Below are positions 34,240 to 40,985 of a stretch of DNA of 64,000 nucleotides, piece by piece; within the stretch, counting starts at the first letter, position 1; the number at the start of each line of letters is the position of its first letter. Location: NCBI GenBank assembly GCA_045542595.1, contig JAZQLI010000043.1, forward strand, positions 24,820 through 88,819. The letters run 5' to 3'. Position numbers and translations under genes: made by a program. The notes beneath the pieces are model-generated. The model had not been told where the DNA came from. It saw only the letters and a program-made list of their open reading frames with translations, and made no database searches. Origin of the DNA: Scatosoma sp045542595. Its GTDB lineage: Bacteria > Bacillota > Clostridia > Christensenellales > Borkfalkiaceae.

Positions 34240-35015
34240 GCTTTCACCCCCAGCGCTTCGGCAAGAAGTTCGGTGAAATATTTCACGGGTAAAATACCGT
34301 CGCCGTTTACTTGTAAATTATACAGACACAGCGGACAAGCGGTAATTACTTCTTCTGCACCTTTTTCTTTTGCACTTGTAAGTACTTTGCGGCTTTTTTG
34401 TTTAGGTAAATCCGCATTCTTTAAGGATACGTACGCTCCGCAACATTCATTACGGAAAGGATATACGACGGGCGTACCGCCGATAGCCTTGATAAAGTCT
34501 TCAATAATCGTAGGATTTTCGGGGTTATCAAACGCCATCACGTTACCGGGGCGAAGTAATAAACATCCGTAATACGCGCCTATTTTTCGATTGAGCGGTT
34601 TTACTACTGCCTTTTTGATGTTATCGAAACCCACTACGGTTTTCAACATTTCAAGGTAATGTAAAACTTCCGTTTCCCCTTTATAGGGCGTTTCCAACTT
34701 CAAATAATTATTTGCGCGGAACGATATATCTGCATTTGTTTTCATATCTTCGTTGGTACGCTTGATTACGTTATGACAAGCCGAACAAAGCGTTAATAAT
34801 TTACCGCCGTTATGCTTTGCGTAATCGAGTGCGCGCACCGCCGAAAGTTTGGTTGCGATTTCGTCCGTACCCATAGGATACACCGCGCCGCAACATTGCC
34901 AATTTTCTATTTCTTCCATTTCTACGCCCAAAGCTTTCGCGCAAAGACGAGCCGTAACGTCTAATTCTTTCGCTTTTGTTTTGAGCGTACATCCGGGATA
35001 GTAACTGATTTTCAT
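34236..35015 (-). CDS. hdrB: Heterodisulfide reductase subunit B-like (two CCG domains)
   Basis: A 259-residue catalytic-type subunit with both cysteine-rich CCG domains complete: C9, C41, C42, C77, C80 and C151, C191, C192, C227, C230. In methanogen HdrB these bind two noncubane [4Fe-4S] clusters that split a disulfide. The presence of all ligands argues that a thiol/disulfide substrate, or a protein such as DsrC, may still be used. That matters when proposing that the complex instead feeds the fumarate reductase further down the operon. Confidence 0.9.
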   Translation of the reverse strand: MKISYYPGCTLKTKAKELDVTARLCAKALGVEMEEIENWQCCGAVYPMGTDEIATKLSAVRALDYAKHNGGKLLTLCSACHNVIKRTNEDMKTNADISFRANNYLKLETPYKGETEVLHYLEMLKTVVGFDNIKKAVVKPLNRKIGAYYGCLLLRPGNVMAFDNPENPTIIEDFIKAIGGTPVVYPFRNECCGAYVSLKNADLPKQKSRKVLTSAKEKGAEEVITACPLCLYNLQVNGDGILPVKYFTELLAEALGVKA

Positions 35016-35049
35016 AATTTATACGCTACCTTTTTTATAAATTATCGCG

Positions 35050-36426
35050 TTATTTTTGCGGATAAGCCATTTCTTCAGGACGGAATACTTCATCAAATTT
35101 TTCCGCCGTCAAAAATCCAAGCGCAACGCACGCTTCTTTTAAGGAAATATTCTCTTTATATGCTTTCTTCGCCGTTTTCGCTGCGTTTTCGTAACCGATA
35201 TAAGGATTCAACGCCGTTACGAGCATCAAAGAATTATAAAGATTATGCTTCATTTTTTCCTTATTCGCTTTAATACCCGTTACGCAGTTTGCTTCAAACG
35301 ACGTAATGCCGTCGGCGAGCAATCTTGCCGATTGTAAGAAATTGTAAATAATAACGGGCATAAATACGTTGAGTTCAAAATTCCCTTGCGACGCTCCCAT
35401 ACCAACCGCAACGTCGTTTGCCATAACTTGTACGGCAACCATCGTCAACGATTCGCATTGCGTAGGATTCACTTTCCCGGGCATAATCGACGAACCGGGC
35501 TCGTTTTCAGGAATGAAAATTTCCCCTAAACCGTCGCGCGGACCGCTGGCAAGCCAACGGACGTCGTTTGCAATCTTCATCAAGTTACAAGCGAGTGCTT
35601 TCAACGCACCGTGCGCAAACACAAGCTCGTCTTTCGACGTCAACGCGTGGTATTTATTTTCCGCCGTTACAAATTTTTTGCCCGTGAGCGCGCTTACTTG
35701 CGCCGCCACTTCTTCGGCAAAGCCTTTAGGCGCATTCAAACCCGTGCCTACTGCCGTACCGCCGAGTGCAAGTTCTTTCAATCCGTCCAAAGCCAACGCA
35801 AGTTGCGCTTTCGTTTTTTCGACCATATTTCTCCAACCGCTGATTTCTTGAGAAAACGCGATGGGAACGGCATCTTGCAAGTGCGTTCTACCGCTTTTTA
35901 CAATGCCCTCGTTTTCCTTTTCCAAACGAATAAGCGTTGCAATCAATTTATCCATTGCAGGGAATAATTTATCTTCAATGGCAATAACTGCCGCAATGTG
36001 CATTGCCGTCGGAAAGGTATCGTTAGAGCTTTGGCTTTTATTGATATCGTCGTTGGGGTGCAACAATTTTTTACCTGCAATTTCATTACCGCGGTTTGCG
36101 ATAACTTCGTTCGCGTTCATATTCGATTGCGTGCCGCTACCCGTTTGCCAAACGACAAGCGGGAAATGGGAATTGAGCGCGCCGGAAATTACTTCGTCGC
36201 ACGCCGCGCAAATAGCGTCTTTCTTTTCTTCGGAGAGTTTACCCAGCTTGCAGTTTGCAAGCGCCGCTGCTTTTTTGAGTATACCAAAAGCGTGCGTAAT
36301 TTCACGGGGCATTACTTCGTCGCCGATACGGAAATTTTGATAACTTCTTTGCGTTTGTGCCGCCCAGTATCTATCTGCAGGGACTTGCATTTCCCCCATT
36401 GTGTCTTTTTCAATACGGTATTCCAT
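35050..36426 (-). CDS. fumC: Class II fumarate hydratase
   Basis: Reversible malate to fumarate conversion; an oxygen-stable, iron-free class II fumarase. 458 residues, normal length. Motifs: TGSGTQSNMNANEV, SSNDTFPTAMH, KSGRTHLQDAVP, and the fumarase/aspartase signature GSSIMPGKVNPTQCE. Encoded between the dehydrogenase gene and the hdr genes, it supplies fumarate to the reductase. ATG follows AAGGGAG. Confidence 0.95.
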   Translation of the reverse strand: MEYRIEKDTMGEMQVPADRYWAAQTQRSYQNFRIGDEVMPREITHAFGILKKAAALANCKLGKLSEEKKDAICAACDEVISGALNSHFPLVVWQTGSGTQSNMNANEVIANRGNEIAGKKLLHPNDDINKSQSSNDTFPTAMHIAAVIAIEDKLFPAMDKLIATLIRLEKENEGIVKSGRTHLQDAVPIAFSQEISGWRNMVEKTKAQLALALDGLKELALGGTAVGTGLNAPKGFAEEVAAQVSALTGKKFVTAENKYHALTSKDELVFAHGALKALACNLMKIANDVRWLASGPRDGLGEIFIPENEPGSSIMPGKVNPTQCESLTMVAVQVMANDVAVGMGASQGNFELNVFMPVIIYNFLQSARLLADGITSFEANCVTGIKANKEKMKHNLYNSLMLVTALNPYIGYENAAKTAKKAYKENISLKEACVALGFLTAEKFDEVFRPEEMAYPQK

Positions 36427-36438
36427 TTTTATACTCCC

Positions 36439-37389
36439 TTAAATTTCAATTTGTGCGATAACGCCTTTCAATACGTCGGCGCTATGTCTCATCTTTTCCA
36501 ACTCGTCGTCGGAAAGCTTGGGCGTAAGCGTCGTTACGATACCGTCGTTACCGATAGCGCAAAGCGTAGAAAGCGCTACGTCGGAAATGCCGTATTCGCC
36601 GTCTAATACCGTAGAAACAGGCAAAATGGTATATGCGCTAGAATAAATAGCGTTGACAATTTTCGTTACGCACGCCGCGATACCGTAGAACGTTGCTCCT
36701 TTCCCTGCGATAATTTGTCCACCCGATTTTTTAACGTATTCTTCCACTTCTTCGTGCGTGTACGGTTTTACCGTTAACACACTCTTATCCGTGAGCGTTT
36801 TTTCATATTCCGTTAAAGGAATCCCCGAAATATCCGCCGTAGACCAAGCAACGAACGAGCTATCGCCGTGTTCACCAAGCACGTATGCGTGTACTTGTTG
36901 TTGGTTTACCGAATAGAGTTCGGAAAGGCGAGTACGCAAACGAATACTATCGAGCGTAGTACCCGTACCGATAACACGGTTTTTAGGTACGCCCGTAATT
37001 TTACAAAATACGTACGTGAGTACGTCTACGGGGTTTGCTACGAAAACGTATAATGCGTTCGGCGCATATTTCACGATTTGCGGTGCAATACTCTTTAAAA
37101 TATTCACGTTGATTTGCGTTAAATCGATACGCGATTGACCGGGTTTTCTACCCACGCCCGAAGTAACGATAACGATATCCGAATCCGCTGCGTCTTCATA
37201 CGTACCGCAATAAATTTTAGCCGACGAAAGATAGGGCGTGGCTTGTAAAATATCCAACGCTTCCCCTTTTGCCTTTTCCACGTTTACGTCAATCAATACA
37301 ATTTCCGAAACAGAACCGGTTGCCACCAACGTGTACGCAACCGTAGCCCCAACCGAGCCAGCACCGATAATAGTAACTTTGTTTGTCAT
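36439..37389 (-). CDS. LDH-family 2-hydroxyacid dehydrogenase with malate-type specificity Arg
   Basis: A 316-residue NAD-dependent enzyme. The Rossmann motif is GAGSVGATVA; the catalytic dyad is Asp147 (TTLDSIR) and His174 (LGEHGDSS). The overall sequence is L-lactate dehydrogenase-like, but the substrate-specificity residue before KPG is Arg81 (GVGRKPGQSR), as in malate dehydrogenase, rather than the Gln of LDH. This and the following fumarase gene point to oxaloacetate/malate, while Thr in KGATFYG is LDH-like. An earlier ATG (37404) overlaps the Shine-Dalgarno; ATG 37389 is chosen. First gene of the succinate operon. Confidence 0.82.
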   Translation of the reverse strand: MTNKVTIIGAGSVGATVAYTLVATGSVSEIVLIDVNVEKAKGEALDILQATPYLSSAKIYCGTYEDAADSDIVIVTSGVGRKPGQSRIDLTQINVNILKSIAPQIVKYAPNALYVFVANPVDVLTYVFCKITGVPKNRVIGTGTTLDSIRLRTRLSELYSVNQQQVHAYVLGEHGDSSFVAWSTADISGIPLTEYEKTLTDKSVLTVKPYTHEEVEEYVKKSGGQIIAGKGATFYGIAACVTKIVNAIYSSAYTILPVSTVLDGEYGISDVALSTLCAIGNDGIVTTLTPKLSDDELEKMRHSADVLKGVIAQIEI

Positions 37390-37476
37390 AGCTTTTATCT
37401 CCATTTATCTTAATTTTTAAGTAAATATTCTTTTTGCCTATGTATAAATACGCGGCAATCGCACTCATACATCGTT

Positions 37477-37544
37477 ATTATACCACAAAATAAACCGAAG
37501 TACAAACAAATAAAATGCGTTAAACGAATTTTTCAATCGTTAAA
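37477..37544 (-). promoter_or_regulatory. Promoter of the succinate/Hdr-Flx operon with upstream direct repeats
   Basis: Minus strand TTGTAC (37500-37505), 17 bp, TATAAT (37477-37482). Upstream, CGTTAAA occurs at 37518-37524 and 37538-37544, exactly 20 bp apart, about 50 and 70 bp before the start site: a geometry expected for an activator dimer or tandem sites. The leader is about 80 nt. The remaining bases of this 246-bp gap carry the terminator of the neighbouring unit. Confidence 0.6.
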
Positions 37545-37576
37545 TCGATAAATTTTTATCTTTTTGTTTTTGTATA

Positions 37577-37601
37577 CAAAAAAACCGTCCGAAGACGGTT
37601 T
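37577..37601 (-). terminator. Terminator after the DUF308 gene
   Basis: Stem AAACCGTC/GACGGTTT with a TTCG tetraloop on the minus strand, followed by a U7 run. It separates the small membrane-protein unit from the succinate operon promoter. Confidence 0.85.
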
Positions 37602-37650
37602 GAAAGGCGGTATTTTCTTATCCTTTATATTATATTGTAATAAAAGACGG

Positions 37651-38130
37651 TTAATCGTCTGTAAAAGCGTCAAGAAGTACTAATCCGCCTTGTAAAACGG
37701 TAAGGATTCCACTGCAAATAAACACCCATTTTGCGCCGTCTCCTTCATTAAAAAGCAATAACACGCCTATCACGATAAATAACACGGAAGTTGCATAATT
37801 GCATACCGTTTGCCAAAACGTCATACATTGTACGTGCGTTTTAATTTTTTCGTATATCGAAAGAATACCCAACACCAATAGTGCCGCTGCAACCACATAT
37901 AAAACCGCGCCCACAAACACCCAACTGCATAAAATAATGAGTGCACCTGCCACAATTTTAACGATTGATGGCGGAATGAGTTTTTCAAAGATATCCATTA
38001 TGCCGAAAACGATAAGTGCCACGCCTAATACCGTCATCAATATGCTGACGATATCCGCCTTTAAAACCACAAGTAAAATACCGAGAGCTATCGTTAAAAC
38101 CGCAACGATAATCTTCTCCGTCTTTTTCAT
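37651..38130 (-). CDS. DUF308-like small membrane protein
   Basis: A 159-residue protein made almost entirely of hydrophobic segments, five to six predicted helices with Gly/Ala-rich repeats of the form VLGVALIVFGIMDIFEKL and LLVLGILSIYEKI, as in HdeD/DUF308 proteins. The function is unknown; some relatives are stress-linked. GGAGG precedes the ATG. It lies 39 bp after the small Cys protein gene and probably shares its promoter. Confidence 0.7.
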   Translation of the reverse strand: MKKTEKIIVAVLTIALGILLVVLKADIVSILMTVLGVALIVFGIMDIFEKLIPPSIVKIVAGALIILCSWVFVGAVLYVVAAALLVLGILSIYEKIKTHVQCMTFWQTVCNYATSVLFIVIGVLLLFNEGDGAKWVFICSGILTVLQGGLVLLDAFTDD

Positions 38131-38169
38131 AAATGCACACCCTCCGTTTTCTTGGCAATTTCTAATACA

Positions 38170-38364
38170 CTATGCGCGCCTATGAATGATTGCAATTCGG
38201 ATATGCCCGTTTTTATGACGGTGTTGCGCTCTCGCGCAAGGATTCGGCTCGTCTTTTCGACAATCCAAACAAAATTCGTAACTGCCGCATCTATCACTGC
38301 CGATTTGAATACTGTCAAACCATTTGATACCATCGAAAATATCCTGTTGCCTTTTAAAATTCAT
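38170..38364 (-). CDS. Small Cys-rich protein, function unknown
   Basis: A 64-residue protein starting MNFKRQQDIFDGIKWFDS. Four cysteines (26, 32, 35 and 43 in DRCGSYEFCLDC and PCARA) could bind a metal or cluster, followed by a His/Arg-rich tail. AAGGAGAAG lies at perfect distance before ATG 38364. A competing frame (38127-38333) overlaps it but has a weaker ribosome site and no recognisable motif. I do not recognise the family with confidence. First gene of a two-gene unit with DUF308. Confidence 0.65.
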   Translation of the reverse strand: MNFKRQQDIFDGIKWFDSIQIGSDRCGSYEFCLDCRKDEPNPCARAQHRHKNGHIRIAIIHRRA

Positions 38365-38429
38365 ACACTTCTCCTTTTATAGTATGATGAACGGGGCAAA
38401 AAAATACACTTTGCTTAGTCCTAATATTG

Positions 38430-38458
38430 ATTATACCGTATTTCGACAAATTTTTCAA
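38430..38458 (-). promoter_or_regulatory. Promoter of the Cys-protein/DUF308 unit
   Basis: Minus strand TTGAAA (38453-38458), 17-bp spacer, TATAAT (38430-38435), about 60 nt before the ATG at 38364. Confidence 0.65.
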
Positions 38459-38493
38459 TAGTTTTTTGGAATATTTTTCCTTTTTAATAAATA

Positions 38494-38517
38494 ACCGCGA
38501 CTTAAATTTGTCGCGGT
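38494..38517 (-). terminator. Probable terminator of the fruK-like transcript
   Basis: An 8-bp perfect GC-rich stem with an 8-nt loop, followed on the minus strand by TTATTTATT. It lies 236 bp after the kinase stop and directly before the next promoter. Confidence 0.5.
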
Positions 38518-38752
38518 GAATATTTTTCTTTACTTTTCAGTTATGCGGCTTTGCAACGTCGGTTGCAAAGCGCTTTTAACCGTTTTATCCTTTGTCCTTT
38601 TTCCTTTCTTGTTCGAATACTCGGCGTTTTTTCCAACTTCCGTTTTTTCTCGAAAGCAGTACGCATTGCAACGCAGCGCTTCCGTATGCGAAAGGGTTTT
38701 TCATACGCATATTGCAGTATATGCAACGAACCTAAAAATAAGTACTGTTTTT

Positions 38753-39676
38753 TTAAATTTCTATAACCCTTAAATTAGAAAGTACTTCGTTATATTTTTC
38801 CTTTGTAAAAGATACTTGCCCCGTCGTCATAACGGTAGCCGTTCCTGCCGCCACGCCTGCACGTAAAATTTCACAAAGCGGCGCGTCTTGCAATAATTGC
38901 ATTGCCGCCGCGGCAACCATTCCGTCCCCTGCGCCCACTGTGGAGTTTACCGCTACGTTAATACTCTTACAATAATAATTATGCGAACCGTCGGTAATAA
39001 CCGCGCCTTGTTTACCAAGGGAAAGCAGTACCCGTTTCGCGCCCCTATCCAACAGTTCTTTACAAGCCGCCAACATATCGTCTTTATCGGTAATATGCCT
39101 TCCAAGCGTGTTTTCCAGTTCGTCTAAGTTAGGTTTTACCAAATCCGCTCCTTCGCTGATAGCGGAAAACAGTCTTCCCCCCACCGCGTCTACGATTTTC
39201 ATAGATTGTGCGTCGATAGCTTTTGCCATTTTACCATAAAAGCTTTCATCAACGCCCCTAGGGAGTCCACCTGAAAGTACGGTTATTTTATTGCGTGCGG
39301 AAAGCATACGTATCATACCTAATACTTCTTCCGCTTTTTCTTTCGAAATCTCTTCCCCAACGTCGTTTACTTCGGTAAGCATAGAACGATTGTCTATAAA
39401 TTTATAATTTTCTCTTGCGCGACCTTTATTCCAAACAAAGGTAAACGGCACGCCTTCTTTATCGAGCGCATTTTCAAACATATATCCGTTTTCATTATAC
39501 ATCAAGCCCGTTGCGAAACTTTCGCCGCCCAAACGTTTTACCCCGATTGCCACGTTTAAAGCTTTGCCGCCAAAAGAAACGGATTTACTTTTGACAACGT
39601 TCGTTTTCCCTACGTTCAGAGCGTCTAATTCAATGGTAACGTCCGTGCAAGGACTCATACAAACTGTTAAAATCAT
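38753..39676 (-). CDS. fruK: PfkB-family kinase, probable 1-phosphofructokinase
   Basis: A 307-residue ribokinase-fold sugar kinase. Family marks: TVCMSPCTDVTIELD, SFGGKALNVAIGVKRLGG, LSGGLPRGV, VKPNLDEL and the catalytic anion hole VGAGDGMVAAAA. Best fits are 1-phosphofructokinase or tagatose-6-phosphate kinase; no PTS genes are adjacent, so the exact sugar is open. The start is ATG 39676, with AAGGAG at ideal spacing; an earlier ATG at 39697 lacks a ribosome site. Own promoter at 39750-39778. Confidence 0.8.
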   Translation of the reverse strand: MILTVCMSPCTDVTIELDALNVGKTNVVKSKSVSFGGKALNVAIGVKRLGGESFATGLMYNENGYMFENALDKEGVPFTFVWNKGRARENYKFIDNRSMLTEVNDVGEEISKEKAEEVLGMIRMLSARNKITVLSGGLPRGVDESFYGKMAKAIDAQSMKIVDAVGGRLFSAISEGADLVKPNLDELENTLGRHITDKDDMLAACKELLDRGAKRVLLSLGKQGAVITDGSHNYYCKSINVAVNSTVGAGDGMVAAAAMQLLQDAPLCEILRAGVAAGTATVMTTGQVSFTKEKYNEVLSNLRVIEI

Positions 39677-39749
39677 ATTTTTCTCCTTATCATACAATCA
39701 TCAAACAAACGGGCGCGTTACAAGAGCCCTTAAATTTTCCACCTTATAT

Positions 39750-39778
39750 ATTATATCGCTGAAAAAGAAAAAATTCAA
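39750..39778 (-). promoter_or_regulatory. fruK promoter
   Basis: Minus strand TTGAAT (39773-39778), 17 bp, TATAAT (39750-39755), with a leader of about 65 nt. Confidence 0.65.
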
Positions 39779-39843
39779 TACCCTTTTTATTTTTTCTTTT
39801 ATTTTTCTCCAAAATGTAATCAAACGACAAAACGGCGTAATGA

Positions 39844-39872
39844 AAGCCGTTTACCAACAAGGAAAACGGCTT
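39844..39872 (-). terminator. Possible pfkA terminator
   Basis: Stem AAGCCGTTT/AAACGGCTT (9 bp) 18 bp after the pfkA stop. The following minus-strand bases are only moderately U-rich, so it may be leaky. Confidence 0.45.
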
Positions 39873-39889
39873 ACTCTTGGATTCCTAGG

Positions 39890-40852
39890 TTACATGGAAA
39901 TCATTTGCAGCGTTTCATACAATTCGTAATTGAACGTCTTTTTCATAGAAACGGCTTCGATAATATCCATATCTATAATTTTATTGTTACGAATACCCAC
40001 TACGCGGTTACCGATACCTTCGTGCAGTAAGCGCACCGCTTTGTTACCGAACTGCGCCGCTAACATTCTATCCGCCATAGACGGAGAACCGCCGCGTTGT
40101 ACGTGCCCGATACAAGTGGGACGAACGGAATACGACGTTACTTCTTGTAACTGTTTCGCAAATTGTTCCGCACCCATAACACCTTCCGCTATAACGATAA
40201 TGTTGGAGTGTTTACCGTTTGCACGGGAACGGTTGATACGGCCTACGATATCGTCCATATCGAATTTAATTTCAGGAACGACGATAATTTCCGCGCCCGA
40301 AGCAATACCGCTATACAAGGCAATATCCCCACAACGTCTACCCATAACTTCCACTACGGAAACACGTTCGTGCGAAGTCATTGTATCGCGCAATTTATTG
40401 ATAATATCCAAGCAGGTATTTACCGCTGTGTCAAATCCCAACGTATAGTCGGTATATTCTAAATCGTTATCAATGGTACCGGGAATACCGATAGTAGGCA
40501 CACCGTATCTTTCAGTGAGTTCACGTGCGCCACGGAACGAACCGTCGCCGCCGATAACCACCAAGCCTTCAATGCCGTGTTTTTCCAACGTTCGAACCGC
40601 TTGGTCTGTTCCTTCTTTGGTCATCATTTCCAAGCAACGTGCCGTACGCAAACGCGTGCCTCCGCATTGTACGATATTGGAAACGCTGCGCATTTCCATA
40701 GGCACTACGCTATCTTCAATTAAACCGGCGTAACCGCGTTCGATACCGTACACTTCCATACCGAAATATATACCCGAACGTACAACCGCGCGAATTGCCG
40801 CGTTCATACCGGGAGCGTCGCCACCACTTGTCAATAAACCTATACGTTTCAT
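39890..40852 (-). CDS. pfkA: ATP-dependent 6-phosphofructokinase
   Basis: Commits fructose-6-phosphate to glycolysis. 320 residues, bacterial tetramer type. GLLTSGGDAPGMNAAIR at the N-terminus, VIGGDGSFRGA (the Gly of GGDGS marks ATP rather than PPi use), IPGTIDNDL with the catalytic Asp, EVMGRRCGDIAL, and CIGHVQRGGSPS. ATG 40852 is preferred over the GTG two codons earlier because GAGG lies 5 nt upstream. Downstream of dnaE, as in many Clostridia, but with its own promoter. Confidence 0.95.
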   Translation of the reverse strand: MKRIGLLTSGGDAPGMNAAIRAVVRSGIYFGMEVYGIERGYAGLIEDSVVPMEMRSVSNIVQCGGTRLRTARCLEMMTKEGTDQAVRTLEKHGIEGLVVIGGDGSFRGARELTERYGVPTIGIPGTIDNDLEYTDYTLGFDTAVNTCLDIINKLRDTMTSHERVSVVEVMGRRCGDIALYSGIASGAEIIVVPEIKFDMDDIVGRINRSRANGKHSNIIVIAEGVMGAEQFAKQLQEVTSYSVRPTCIGHVQRGGSPSMADRMLAAQFGNKAVRLLHEGIGNRVVGIRNNKIIDMDIIEAVSMKKTFNYELYETLQMISM

Positions 40853-40901
40853 ATCCACCTCGTTATTACGAATTCCTTTTTTCTTTTGTTGTCCACCTAA
40901 T

Positions 40902-40929
40902 ATTATAGCAAAACTTTTTTAAAAGACAA
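40902..40929 (-). promoter_or_regulatory. pfkA promoter
   Basis: Minus strand TTGTCT (40924-40929), 16-bp spacer, TATAAT (40902-40907), in the 133-bp gap between dnaE and pfkA. No terminator is evident after dnaE. Confidence 0.6.
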
Positions 40930-40985
40930 ACGTTTTTTACACCGATTTTTAATTTTTCAAAAAAAACCTTTTTTAAATATCGCTT

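Larger units (their letters stand above)
38365..38752. other. 388-bp gap: promoter, two hairpins and an uncertain basic reading frame
   Basis: From right to left: a Lys/Arg-rich 61-codon minus frame (38541-38726, TTG start, no good ribosome site) that may be chance; a 10-bp perfect hairpin GCTTTGCAAC/GTTGCAAAGC (38548-38571); a second hairpin ACCGCGAC/GTCGCGGT (38494-38517); then the promoter at 38430-38458. No tRNA or known RNA family is recognised. Confidence 0.4.

Noticed and set aside
38127..38333. 68-codon minus-strand frame whose stop overlaps the DUF308 start
   Set aside because: The overlap is attractive, but its ribosome site is weak, while the competing frame 38170-38364 has AAGGAG at ideal distance and a four-Cys motif.
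38541..38726. 61-codon Lys/Arg-rich minus-strand frame
   Set aside because: TTG start without a good Shine-Dalgarno sequence, ends within a hairpin, and resembles no ribosomal protein; kept only as a note in the gap description.
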